Assembly (NCBI GenBank): GCA_916610825.1
Contig: OU744454.1
Coordinates: 14,764,336-14,828,335 of the forward strand
Source: Haliclystus octoradiatus
Taxonomy: Eukaryota > Cnidaria > Staurozoa > Stauromedusae > Haliclystidae
Length of the DNA stretch: 64,000 bases
Direction: 5' to 3'
The translations under genes were made by a program, and so were the position numbers. How positions within the stretch are numbered: the stretch's first letter is position 1; each line of letters opens with the position of its first letter. The notes under the pieces are model-generated. The model was not told the DNA's origin. It ran no database searches and was given only the letters and a program-made list of their open reading frames with translations. Below, piece by piece: positions 1-10,696 of this stretch.

Positions 1-2
1 GT

Positions 3-171
3 GTACAATTTAAAGTTTGTGTTCTAATGTACAAAGCAATGAATGGAATGGCATCAGATTACTTATCTGAAATATGTAAATCGCAATCTCATGATGAACA
101 TCATCGATCTTTAAGATCTGCTTCTAACTGTGAACTGGTTGTACTATGTTGCATAAATAAATATGGAACTC
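3..171 (+). mobile_element. LINE (CR1/L2-like) reverse transcriptase ORF, 3' end, part 1
   Basis: Reading from base 3, the plus strand gives an open frame with the typical C-terminal tail of CR1/L2-type LINE polyproteins: KVCVLMYKAMNG, then a DYLSE-like segment and RSLRSAS. The frame runs to K-Y-G at about 167 and is cut by a DNA transposon at 172. The same frame resumes at 1567 with G-A-R-A-F-K-V-A-G, the usual YG-x-R-x-F-x-V-A-G box of these LINEs. The left window edge truncates the element, so its length is unknown. LINE identity is confident; clade assignment is from memory of the family motifs. Confidence 0.75.
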
Positions 172-1566
172 CATAGGCGTAGGGGCACATTTCCAACCAG
201 GGGAAAAAATTTTTTCCGGGAAATGTTGTTTATAAGAGGTAACTCACATGCAAAATTGCAGAAGATTTATCACAGGATACAAACACAGACATCACAGGCC
301 TCCTTCAGCCCCACAAATTTCTTAATACCGTCATTAAATATTGAAACATATCCATTTTACATTCATTTTAAGTAATTATATGATTATATAACTTTTTACT
401 GAATTCAAAAAGCCGTTATCAGCTCTTCCATTTCTCCTGCAACTTAGCTTTACGGTGTAAGTAATAACGTTCATTTCTCCCTGTAGTGGATCGTTATAAA
501 GAACGTTTTAGTCATACCTGGCTCGTCATATAGGCCATCCTATTTTAGGTATTTACTTTTATTTCCTGAGAATGTTTAGACACCTTTGAGCAGAATATTT
601 TGCTGCATATAGCAGTGTATTTTAGGCACCGTAAAATACACTTTCATATGCAGCACTGGGTTATGTATTTAATTTGAAAGAGCAAGACAAGCCTATTTTA
701 TGGCAAATAGTGAACCAACAGTAACCGCTCTTAAATAGTAGTCTTTTAAATAAATCAAGTCCTGCAAGTTAATATAGCGAAAATGTTCACCACGTTGCGT
801 TGAAGAATTACCGAAGTTCAAATTGTTTAGCAATAATCAGTAATGGAACAATTATGGAAACAATTATGAAGAAGAAGGCACCTGAAAAGAGTTTGATGCT
901 ATAGATAAAAAGCTTCTGTTACTTTGTCACTTTATTAATCTGCTTCACTAATCCCTATATGATCTGATGCGAAGAATTGTTGCGAGCGGAGCGAGCAAGA
1001 AAATTTGGATTATTCTTTACTGATATCTTTCAGGACAACGTTACGTATAACCTGCGAAATATTGAATGACTGAATAATTTCATTTGCAAAGAGATATAAG
1101 AAATAGCTTGATCTGCCCAAAAATTGACCTAAAAATTTCCACTTACACATTTGGGTCAATGTAACATTTCTCATGTCATCACGGTCTTAATCTTTTTAGA
1201 CGTTAATATATAAAGCGTGTAGATGAGTTCTGGATTTTTTATATTGCAAAACGAGTGGGGGTGGAGTCTTCAAAATAATTAAGCGATATAGCAACCATAA
1301 TTATTGCATAAACTTATGAATATTAGATTGGAACATGATAAGAAGAAAGCTTGCCAGTAGGCTTACAATGCATAGTATACTCCTGTTCATAAAACTGTTT
1401 TTGTGAAGTGTTGAATTTTATTAATACACAATAAATTTCCTGAACACTTTCACTGTACCACAAAAAACTTGTAATTTGTTGATTAGCCCGAAAAATTGCC
1501 CGAATTTTTTTCTCAAATGCCTTTGGGGGGGCAAATGCCCCCCTGCCCCCAGCTCCTACGCCTATG
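172..1566. mobile_element. Non-autonomous DNA transposon with 8-bp target duplication (P- or hAT-like)
   Basis: The element begins CATAGGCGTAGGGGC and ends with the inverse of CATAGGCGTAGGAGC, giving terminal inverted repeats of about 15 bp. It is flanked by TGGAACTC (164-171) and TGGAGCTC (1567-1574), a 7/8-match 8-bp target duplication. It interrupts a LINE reading frame that is continuous when the element is ignored, which fixes both borders. No transposase-like frame was found in its 1,395 bp, so it appears non-autonomous. An 8-bp duplication fits the P and hAT superfamilies; the CA start leans towards P, but this is not proven. Confidence 0.72.
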
Positions 1567-2033
1567 TGGAGCTCGTGCTTTCAAAGTTGCAGGCCTTTCA
1601 CATTGGAACTGCTTACATAATGTCATTGTAAAGCAAATTCTTTATATATATTTCACCGTCAGCTTAAACACTATATTTTAACAGCACAATATAGTACAGT
1701 GCATTTTAGATCGTTTTGAACGTATTATTGTAGATATATATTTTAAATTCTATTTACAAGTTTTTTCAAATATTATTATCAATAGTAGATTCACTTTTTA
1801 TTATTAAATTTATTTAGTCTTATTAATTATCATTCAATTTTATTTGCTATTAATTTTCTCAAGTGACTGTTTTTCATCTTATTTTGTAATTAAAATGCAA
1901 ATTACTTTTTAAATGTACATAAGATTTATTTTAATTTTAATCTTAATTATTAGATGTGTACAGCGCGGTTGTGGAGATTTTTCTCAAAAGGGCGCTATCT
2001 AAGTACACATTTATTATTATTATTATTATTATT
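1567..2033 (+). mobile_element. LINE (CR1/L2-like) 3' end, part 2, with (ATT)n tail
   Basis: This continues the LINE frame after the DNA transposon: G-A-R-A-F-K-V-A-G-L-S-H-W-N matches the conserved end of CR1/L2-type ORFs (family consensus ends in W-N-x-L-P). An AT-rich 3' UTR of about 350 bp follows, then the block CAGCGCGGTTGTGGAG and a (TTA)n microsatellite at about 2010-2033. Such 3' microsatellite tails are usual for this group. A related GCGCTAT-rich 3' end is seen at 62.3 kb. Confidence 0.7.
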
Positions 2034-2085
2034 ACACACACTAGTATGACTTCGTGTCAGTTATGAAACGGTTGCTCAGTTTACC

Positions 2086-5000
2086 TTATTGTTCATTGGC
2101 AACAAACATGTCCAATAACATTTCTCCAGAGTTGTCATCTTCGCTATGATTATTAAAATCAGCTAAATACCAAATTGAATAATTCGATCCTTGAATGAAA
2201 GGGAAATATGTTTTCGTCGCCAGGTATGGTGTTGTTGTGCCATCACCTTCGAAGTCATTGAACATTGATCTCTGCACAATGATTTCATCACGGAAATCTT
2301 TAACCAGAAGTATTTGATTTGGGTATATTCTTTGTGACGTAACACATCCAAATGGTATTACAGGCAAGGACTTATTATTGCACCTCAATCCGCCACTTAG
2401 ATAGCTAAGCTTAATTTTGTACATTCCAGTGGATAAATTAAAAATGAAGTTTCCTGGCTTCTCATATCTGGAGTTTAATCTTATGGCATATGGGGTGGCT
2501 TTGGTGTAATCTATAACATAAACAAGAAAATATTTTGATTTTGATTTTGATTTGATATATTTCGTCAAAATGAAACTTTGACAGGCGAATACAGGGAGTC
2601 TGAAAACAACTTCATTCTCCACTTACATACAGCCTTATTACTACAGCAACAAACATTTACAATAAGAAGGTTTACAAATTTGAGAATAAATCTAAATATA
2701 TAAACTAAATTAATATTGACTTTATTAAATTCTATATATAATTTTTATAAGTATTGCCATCACTATTTGTAGACTCTGCAAAAAGGCGACAGGTCAGTGT
2801 TATCTAATTTTCTTTTGAAAAATTCTAAAGTTTTTGAATCAACGAGATACTCTGATAATGAATTCCACCACGGAATTGCACGATGACAAAACTGATACTT
2901 GGTGGAGTCAAGGCGTTGTATTTTCAATGTTTTTAACTTAAATTTGTGACCACGTAAGGTGTATTTTGAAATGTCATACTTAATTGATAAAGTTTCCATA
3001 CTCAGTTCTACTAAATCATGGGTAATTTTGAATAACATAATTAAATCGGCTTTAACCCGTCTAGATTCTAATGTTTCTAGCTGAAGAGTGTGTAGGCGAT
3101 GAGCGTAACTCTCGTATCTTATATGATTTAATCGACAAACTCTTCTGGTGTATCTACGCTGGATGTTTTCTACTAAATTAATGTCTTTTGACAACCATGG
3201 ATTCCATGTCGGAGATGCTGATTCCAATAATGGACGGACATAAACTTTATAAGCACGAATAAGTGTACTAATTGTGTTGGAATGAAAACATTTAAAAATG
3301 AGATAAGAACGTGAATAAGCTTTTGCGGTTATCATGGAGCAGTGTGACGATGGTTTGAGGTCGGGTGTTATTATAATACCTAAGTCTCGTACATTGGAAA
3401 CACTCTTGATCACATTGTTCGCAATAAACTGTAATCAGATGCAGCTATCTTTAGATTACCAGTAGAAAATGTGCAACATGTTTTATAAGCAATGCGCAAC
3501 TGCCAAGTATCAGCCCAACTGTGAAGATTTTGAAGAGTGTTATTTAAACTATCACAATTTCCGTTTCCAGAGCAGTAAAACTTACTGTCTTTGGCAATTA
3601 GTTGCACCTTGGTTGGATTTTCAAGGCAGCTAGTAATGTCATTAATAAATAAGATGAATAGAAGTGGGCCAAGAACAGATCCTTGGGGAACACCACTGAT
3701 AACGGTTTTTGGAGATGATATGTGATTTCCAACTGACACGCTTTGGGTTCGATCTCCTAAAAAGGCTGATATCCAATTTAAAAGTTCGAATTTGATACCG
3801 TAAGCTTGCAACTTGGACAATAACTTCGGGTGTGACACTGTGTCAAAGGCTTTGCTAAAGTCTATATACACGCTGTCTATTCTAAATCTCTCGTCGGATG
3901 CCCTTGTCCATTTACTTAAAGTTTCAATTAGCTGAGTACACGTAGATCTCCTCGACATGAAGCCATGCTGTGCAGCGGTTACCAAAATAACTTGATAACC
4001 GCTGCACAACATGGCTTCATGTCGAGGATGTATATAAGTCAAAATATTAAGTATGTCAATTCACGTTTTAGTTGATCACTTATTACATTAGATATTCTCT
4101 TGATCGTATATATATATACATACTATATTATTAACTAAACTATATAATCATGATGAAAACTAATGTGTGAAGTCGAAGATCAAAGATCAAATCTAGTTTA
4201 GTATAAGCCAATTAAAATAATGTTGATATTGATTACAATCTAGTGGAGCTTAACAATATACGAAGCAAATAATATTCTTTCAATAATCTGACAAAGGCAT
4301 CTATTCAGCATTTCTATATGGGTTTTTGTATTAGTAATAATAAAAATTGATTTTAATTAGGTCGGAAGGGCAGACATTTGAGAGATTATTGCAAAAGGGT
4401 AGGTTGGTTGGTATTCTACGCCCGATCCAAAGACATTTGAATTTTCAATGCTTCTTCTATAATATAAAATTAAAAAGAGAAATGTGATTTTTAGAATAAA
4501 AAAGTTTTATCCTATATAGAATGGAGAACAGCACATTTTAATAACAGTAGTATACTTTTTCAAACTGGAATTAAGGAATATTGCTTATATATATATTTAC
4601 CTTCACAGTCTCGTTGTAAAGATACTTTGATATAGAAATCTACGTACATCAATCAATGGTTGGATCGTACAAAGGATGAACGATTTATTGATGAACTTAA
4701 GGCATATAGGGCGATTATATTCAATTAATATTAATTTTCATTTTTAAACACTTTTTATTGAATTACTTACTTGCTATAGTGAATTCATAATTTGCCTGTG
4801 AAGTATCAATAAAAATATTCTTAGAATGATATACAAGATTATGAAAGAAAGTATTTAGAGGAGAGCAGTGGTCACTAGGAGAATACGATTAAAAATAACG
4901 CAAAATTATAGTTGTTTTTTCCACATTTGTTCCCTGAGGGAATTTCTTGAAGTTTATTTCCATTGCCATTAAAATAACATAGATAAAAAAGGACAATTGA

Positions 5001-7061
5001 CATTTTTCTTGAAAACAAAATGTAAAAAATTAGGTAAGAATAAAAGATTGAACAGAATTTATTTTGTAATAGACTTTAAATTCCAAACAGCAACACGTTC
5101 GCCTTTAAATTGTATATACATCAATAATAATCACTTTAAAAAACCTCGAGTCACGATTGGTGGATTTGTACCAAGTGTTTAGCAGTTATGTCAAGACAAC
5201 CCAGGGGAGATTTCATGGTAACCATTAGAAGCGTGCAGGTATAGTTTATACCCGCACGTGTGCGGCTATAGACCTATACCTGTACGGTTTTAATCATAAA
5301 GCTAGAACATGTGTTCTGAAAATGTCGACGTGCTGCGACAGATTGAATATTTTTCATAAAATCAAATTAAATGTATATATGCTCTGTAATTGAAATTTCA
5401 ACTTGAGAAATTCAAAAAAGTAACAACTTGGGACTTGCTATATTCAGATATAACTCTTATTATATTTTTAATATTGCAAACATGTTTGAAAAACAATTAT
5501 GTCGAATTCTTCGCGTCATATTTTGATTTGATATTCGTAACAATTTCATTCCAAATCTATTTAATGAAAAATCAAAATGTAAATGTAGACGGTGTAGCCC
5601 TACCGAAGGCACCCGTACCACTCCTCTAATTCTAGATTAGTGGCTTTTTTCGCTGAGAGCGATGATTTTAAACGCTCTTTTGATCTCAGCCGCGACACTG
5701 CAGATCAATGTCAACAGATTTCATGGCAGATAGGTCTCGATTATCAATGCGCAACGATGCGCCACAGCTACTCACAATGCAATTCCCTCTGGACCATTCC
5801 ATCCGCCATCCTCAGATGGTACTCATTTGATAATTGAGAAAAATTTAAGGCTGAGTAGACCTTAGGAGGATTTGAACCACAGTCGATCAGGTATGATCTG
5901 ATCTGAAGTTCGGTTGCTCTGCCATTTGAGCTAATCCTCCTCCAAAAATCAATGACCCATTAAATTGGTAAACAAATCATTGTTGTAGTGAAATTGATGA
6001 GAGATAATCGATGTTCCAGACAAAGGCTATGTGACACGATTATTGATAACAGACGCAGGCAAATTTGCTGTATGGAAACCAGGCTTAAAATGATTACAAT
6101 ACTCTTGTTCGTGGGCTATCGAAATTTAGACAAATCGTTCTCTAACAACAAACTCGAAATCTATCGATATGGATTTCGAGTTTGTTATTAGAGGACGTGT
6201 GGGTCTAAATTTTGATAGCCCACGAACAAGAGTGATGTAATCCCTCATTATCCTAATACTGCTGATAATATGAAAATCAGAACAATCTCATGATTTAATT
6301 GGTATAATTGGGGTAAAGGCATTATTGTAGTGATTAGGGAGTTAGACTTCGACCCACATGGTCATTGTGGGTTCAATCCATGGCAGGAGCTCTTAAACAC
6401 AATTTAACCAACTACCAAGGTAAACAGAAACTATAATCGCTTACAATGTTCGTGGATGAATAATAAGTGCAAGAACAAAAAAAATAATTTAAAATTATCA
6501 CAATACCTAAAGCATCAGTTAATCCTCATGTATACATTTCAAAAGGAAGAAAGTATATTTTTTAATTCTTGTAAAGTGATTGATTTAATTTCTGCATATC
6601 CATAATATCTATCAATACTATACATTCGTTTCATTAATGAACATTAAAGCTGAATATTACATGAATAATAACATAAATAACGATAGCTGTATGCCATTTT
6701 TATAACTTACCGGTACTATAAATATTGTATCTTTTGTTGTGTCCATTTGAAGAAGTCGATTTAGTCCATTGATGCTGTAAAGTTTGCAATTTATATTTTC
6801 ACTGTTACTTTTATCAAAAGTTATGGCTTTGCAGAACATGGTTTGATTACATTTGTGTCGACATAACAACACATTAACTGCGTTTAAAGTTAACATAGTG
6901 TCAACTGAATTGATGGTATAATTCACCATATATCTTCCCAAGTAGTTTTCTGAGATGACAGTACCGTTTTGACAACTACTCGCAAAAACTATGTGTAAGG
7001 AGAACATTAAATAATATGCAACAGCCTTCATCGTGTGTATATTCATAAGTCTCATCATCAT
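2086..7061 (-). CDS. PAN-domain secreted protein, gene A (three exons)
   Basis: Proposed exons on the minus strand are 7061-6711, 4795-4771 and 2510-2086, totalling 801 nt (266 aa plus stop). Exon 1 has an N-terminal hydrophobic stretch (signal peptide, about residues 10-28), then a PAN/apple-like module with C-R-H-K-C, F-C-K-A-I-T-F-D and N-C-K-L-Y. It ends at a GTAAGT donor in phase 0. Exon 2 is a 25-nt microexon encoding A-N-Y-E-F-T-I-A, bounded by AG and GTAAGT. Exon 3 starts after TTATAG and encodes an unrecognised domain with two cysteines, the FEGDGTTTPYL box and a SIWYLADFNNHSE segment. Introns hold a LINE (2763-4042) and a foldback element with a SINE (5127-6248). This is the most diverged of the four paralogues. 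Expression is unknown. The exon chain is supported by conserved phase and microexon length across all four genes. Confidence 0.68.
2763..4042 (-). mobile_element. LINE (CR1/L2-like) reverse transcriptase fragment, broken
   Basis: A minus-strand non-LTR reverse transcriptase occupies intron 2 of gene A. The upstream part (4042-3410) shows V-Y-I-D-F-S-K-A-F-D-T-V-S-H and S-G-V-P-Q-G-S-V-L-G-P-L-L-F. The catalytic F-A-D-D-T box is degraded to I-A-K-D-S, so one catalytic aspartate is lost. A frameshift near 3411 leads into the downstream part (3413-2763), with V-R-D-L-G-I and Y-V-R-P-L-L-E typical of the thumb and C-terminal region. The element is 5'-truncated and ends in a foldback (3950-4027). 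It cannot encode a working enzyme. Confidence 0.82.
3950..4027. repeat. Foldback at the 5' end of the LINE copy
   Basis: Arms of about 36 bp (3950-3985 and 3992-4027) are inverted copies of each other with only about three mismatches and a 6-base loop. The inner arm is part of the LINE coding sequence (H-G-F-M-S-R-R-S); the outer arm repeats it in reverse. This looks like a short 5' inversion made during target-primed reverse transcription. Confidence 0.7.
5127..6248. mobile_element. Foldback MITE, copy 1, interrupted by a SINE
   Basis: This region matches 29828-30541 over its full length apart from a SINE at 5585-5942. Both copies carry an inner palindrome (GTGCAGGTATAG... with its inverse, here about 5236-5290) and a larger foldback near the right end (here 6087-6245). 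In the larger foldback, arms reading CTCTTGTTCGTGGGCTATCG and its complement flank TCGAAATC...GATTTCGA. A partial inverted copy lies at 61462-61690. No coding potential was seen. It sits in intron 1 of gene A. Confidence 0.6.
5585..5942 (-). mobile_element. tRNA-derived SINE, copy 1
   Basis: On the minus strand the element begins with a tRNA-like head: GGATTAGCTCA and GGCAGAGCA (A box), then GTGGTTCAAATCC (B box). A body of about 270 bp follows, shared with 14061-14366 and 24865-25175, including GCGCATCGTTGCGCATTGA and GAGCGTTTAAAATCAT. It is inserted within the foldback element in gene A intron 1. Confidence 0.75.
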
Positions 7062-7790
7062 TACTTAGAACAATACACGTAAGTCGACTTGCTATACCTA
7101 CTGGCTACGAGTCCTATGATATCAAATAGAAATTCATTGTATGATATAATTACAGTCTGCTCGAGGAATTGATTATTTTTGTGAGAAACTTTTTATCTTT
7201 CACTTAATATTGATTAATGTGTCACATCTGTTCCATGAATCGCAGATAATTGTCCCATCCGTTGTATATTCATCACGTATTTGAATATTTCATTAATCAA
7301 TCCTGAACTTATAGCCTGAATAATATATCATGATATATATGATAATAATAATAATGTTGATTTAATAAATAAATACATTTCCCTATTAAGAGCAAAACAT
7401 CAAAATAGCGCTCAATACTGGTAAGTAGAGTTGTATAGATATAAAATTAAAAACGAGACGCTTTCTCCGTTACTAAGAGTTTTGCGCGGTAGCGCTCCTC
7501 AGACGGTTTTATTTCGTAAACTACAGCCTAAACTATAACATTTAAGAAAGAAAAACACATTAACTGAACGGAGTTATCAAAACATATTTGAACACTCAAA
7601 AACGACAAAAAAGATTACACAATAAACTGGTCCATATTATCATCTGCCACGGCAACAGCAAATCAATAAATGTGATCTTTGCCTTACTGAAAAGTATCAT
7701 ATTATTTGTTCAGAAAAAACTTTTAAATAAAAAAAAACTGAGAAGATCAGCAAATGCCGACATCAAAACAAGTTCTATTTATCAAACTTA
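7062..7790. other. Intergenic, upstream of gene A; no gene seen
   Basis: This AT-rich stretch lies between gene A exon 1 (start codon at 7061, minus strand) and the palindromic repeat at 7795. No exon, RNA gene or clear transposon was recognised. The short open frames are not supported by motif or splice context. Confidence 0.5.
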
Positions 7791-7794
7791 ATCC

Positions 7795-8025
7795 CCTGCC
7801 AAATGAAGCCAATGCTTTTCCAGCTTTGTCACAACATCGATGTTGTGAAAATGCTGGCTTCATTTGGCCACCCCAGCCAACAATTTTCAACAATTTTCGC
7901 TGTTGGATCTTGTTGGCTGGCACTTTGAAGACGATCAAAAAACTGGCCAACATTTTATTGCTCTCCTCGATGTTGTGAAAATGCTGGCTTCATCTGACCA
8001 CCCCAGCCAGCATTTTCACAATATT
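7795..8025. repeat. Palindromic MITE-like repeat, copy 1
   Basis: It contains CACAACATCGATGTTGTG (a perfect palindrome) followed by AAAATGCTGGCTTCAT and GCCACCCCAGCCA. These blocks recur in both orientations inside the copy (TGCTGGCTTCAT at about 7850 and again at about 7982). Related copies lie at 8455-8575 and 50016-50260. It has no coding capacity. Confidence 0.6.
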
Positions 8026-8454
8026 TGACATATCGCATTTCAAAGAATGAAAAAACGTCTCTACTATCGGTCAATGATTACGTAATGTTTTAATTTAGTC
8101 ACGAAATGACAACAGTTTGGCGCGAAAGTCTTGTCATGAAGATTTTGATTTGTCATTTCATGGTGTCGAAAAATACAATAATATAGTTTGTCATTTATGT
8201 AGCAGTGTTTGCTCTTTATTCGAAATTCAACACGTCAACTACAATATCCATACCCTTTAAAATGACAAAGAAAGTACATACGATTCAGAGACTGATTATT
8301 AATATGTAGTGAGGTTTAATTTAAAATTTCCCACGAAGTACAATCAAAAGAAGGACAGCCAAAAAGAAAGATATTATTGAACGAGAATTATTTGAATAAA
8401 TATAAATCTTAATCGAATGGCGCCGTAGTTGATTTCTCCTATTAGAAATTTCTT

Positions 8455-8575
8455 TCCGGCTCCGGATGCTGTGAAAATGCTGGCTTCCACCATGATAGCC
8501 AGCACCGACGATTGATGTTGTGAAAATGCTGGTTTCATTTGGCCACACTAGCCAGCATTTTGCCGGGGCTTTAAG
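8455..8575. repeat. Palindromic MITE-like repeat, copy 2
   Basis: A short derivative of the 7795-8025 repeat. It carries GATGCTGTGAAAATGCTGGC and GATGTTGTGAAAATGCTGG, then GGCCACACTAGCCAGCATTT. It is too diverged to define ends. Confidence 0.5.
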
Positions 8576-10690
8576 ACTTCAACCTTAAACAGGGACCATT
8601 GGCTATAAGAACAGTGTAATAACCTAATATAAACAATAGAATACTTGACAATCGCTTCCTGCACAGGAGGCTCTAACAATAGAACTGATATATCATAATG
8701 AGGCTACATTATAAAGACAAAATAAATGGACAAGCAAAACATTTATAATGCTACAACAGAACTTTATATAATTATAACATAATAACATGTCTAGAACATA
8801 TAAAATCCCTGATGATACATAGCGTATAGCTACGGCCGTTATCCACATCTTATTAGCTGTTATATAAGCGCTTAGCCCACAGAGTTCGACTGTTTGCTAT
8901 TAATTTGCTATACTATAGCTGTTTTAAACTGAGATATATCGCGTGCGGAAGTCTTTTTCTAGTTAAGATGTATATCGCTATCTGTTATGCCTCTTTTACG
9001 ATAAGGTCCAGTGGGTTGGTTTAAAATAGTTATAAATAATTCTGCTTCTGGTCTTCCGAGGAACTGTACAGCAAGAGCCAGGCGGCATTCTGTGGATAGT
9101 ATGATTTGGTTGGTATATTGTAGATGTTTTATATGTTTCTGAAAATTACATGTTATTATAGGATAGTGGATGTTGACAGAAAATCTTATTAAAGATCATT
9201 GTGGTTCTTTGATATGTTTTTACAAACTCAATATCATAGTCAAAGTTTCGGGGCCATATGGCAAAATTGATTCTGCGCATCTATCATCTAATCATCTAAT
9301 TAAATAATTCTATATTTACAGCGTGCATCATGGTATGCTGCACGAATGTAGATACATTTACAATATTATCAATTATGCAAACACGTAATCTTTTTATATA
9401 TGTTTCGTGGTTATCTATGAAATAGCATATACATTCCATCCACAACACATTTTCGTAATATTTAGGATGAAATGACAAATTTAATTGCGATTGAGTATAA
9501 AATGTGTATTGGTATCACGTTGATCTCAAGCAATAGGATAAAGATTGCATGTTGGCGTAGCCAACTGAAGGTTATTAAAGAAAGGAGAACTAAAGAAAGA
9601 ATTATACAGAACACATGTTAAAAACAACTTATAAATAGTTGGAACTTAGTAAATCTGTGTAATTCAGAATTATGTTCAACTTATAGTAAAGTGATAATAT
9701 ACGTGCAAAACAACTAATATTCTAAGTTACAATGATGAGAATGATCAATGTGTTGTAAAACAGAGCATAAAATAGAATTGAAGCAAAGATTAGGCCAGTA
9801 GCCTTTTCCGCGGTAGCTCAGAATTTCACTTTTTTTAATTTGCAATCAATAGAAGGTTTAGAGTAAACCTACTGATGTTCCTTAATGAAACGCGTGAAAC
9901 TCAGAGTTACGTAATAGGTTCTTCCCTCCTCTTTGTTTCAATTCTATAACTTAGATAAAATTTCAAAATTCAACCCCGAAATGTTCAATAAAGAAAAAGA
10001 CAATGAAAATATGCATTTCCTTCTGAGTGAATACATTAGAATATTTCAGAAAGATTTATAATAAATTGATAACTACATATCCAATTTGATTATTTACATG
10101 CAGAAAAATGAATATTTATAAAATGCAATACAAAACCACATTAAAATTATCGTATTGTACGTTTACGATTACTGTATAAACCTATATAGCGAAGGCTTTA
10201 TTACTCTCAATGTTTTACTGACTCTGAAGCTTTATATCAATATTTACAGAAGTATTGTCGTATAGCGTGAGCATCATTTATTACTATACTGTATAATGAC
10301 TGGTTAGTATGAATACTCACGATGAAATTTTGTTCCGACTTTTCAGCTGCTTTAGTCATTATCAAAGTTAAATGAAAATTTTAGATTTTGGATGATTATG
10401 ATGGATGGTTTGTCGATATAGATTTTAATCTCACAAAAGACTTATTTTAATCTTGCTAATGACAACGGCATGTAACAGTGTTGGAACAAATTTAATCATG
10501 ATTTTTTGTCGCGATCTTCGAAAATAAAATAATTTTCAAAGAAGATTGTAATTACTATAATGTCAGACATAGCTCCGTTCAATTTATAAGAAATTAAATG
10601 CATTTTAAAATTAAGGGAATATAATTAATAATACTCGTAAATATATTGTGACTGAACTTTTTTCGTTAACATAACATTACGAAACAGCTA
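8576..10690. other. Intergenic stretch; possible small MITE near 10.3-10.5 kb
   Basis: No gene was found between gene A and gene B. At 10319-10500 the imperfect inverse pair GATGAAATTTTGTTCCGAC / GTTGGAACAAATTTAATC suggests an element of about 180 bp. At 9890-9912, GAAACGCGTGAAACTC resembles sequences at 26315 and 51110, so a dispersed repeat is likely. Nothing else is supported. Confidence 0.35.
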
Positions 10691-10696
10691 CAGTTT

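Noticed and set aside
2511..2622. Extension of gene A exon 3 upstream as a separate intronless gene
   Set aside because: The upstream part is a low-complexity K-S-K-S-K-S run not shared with paralogues. The conserved acceptor at 2512-2511 and the family start N-Y-T-K-A fix the exon boundary.
5640..5837. Plus-strand frame of 65 codons
   Set aside because: It lies wholly inside SINE copy 1 and is not shared as a frame by the other copies.
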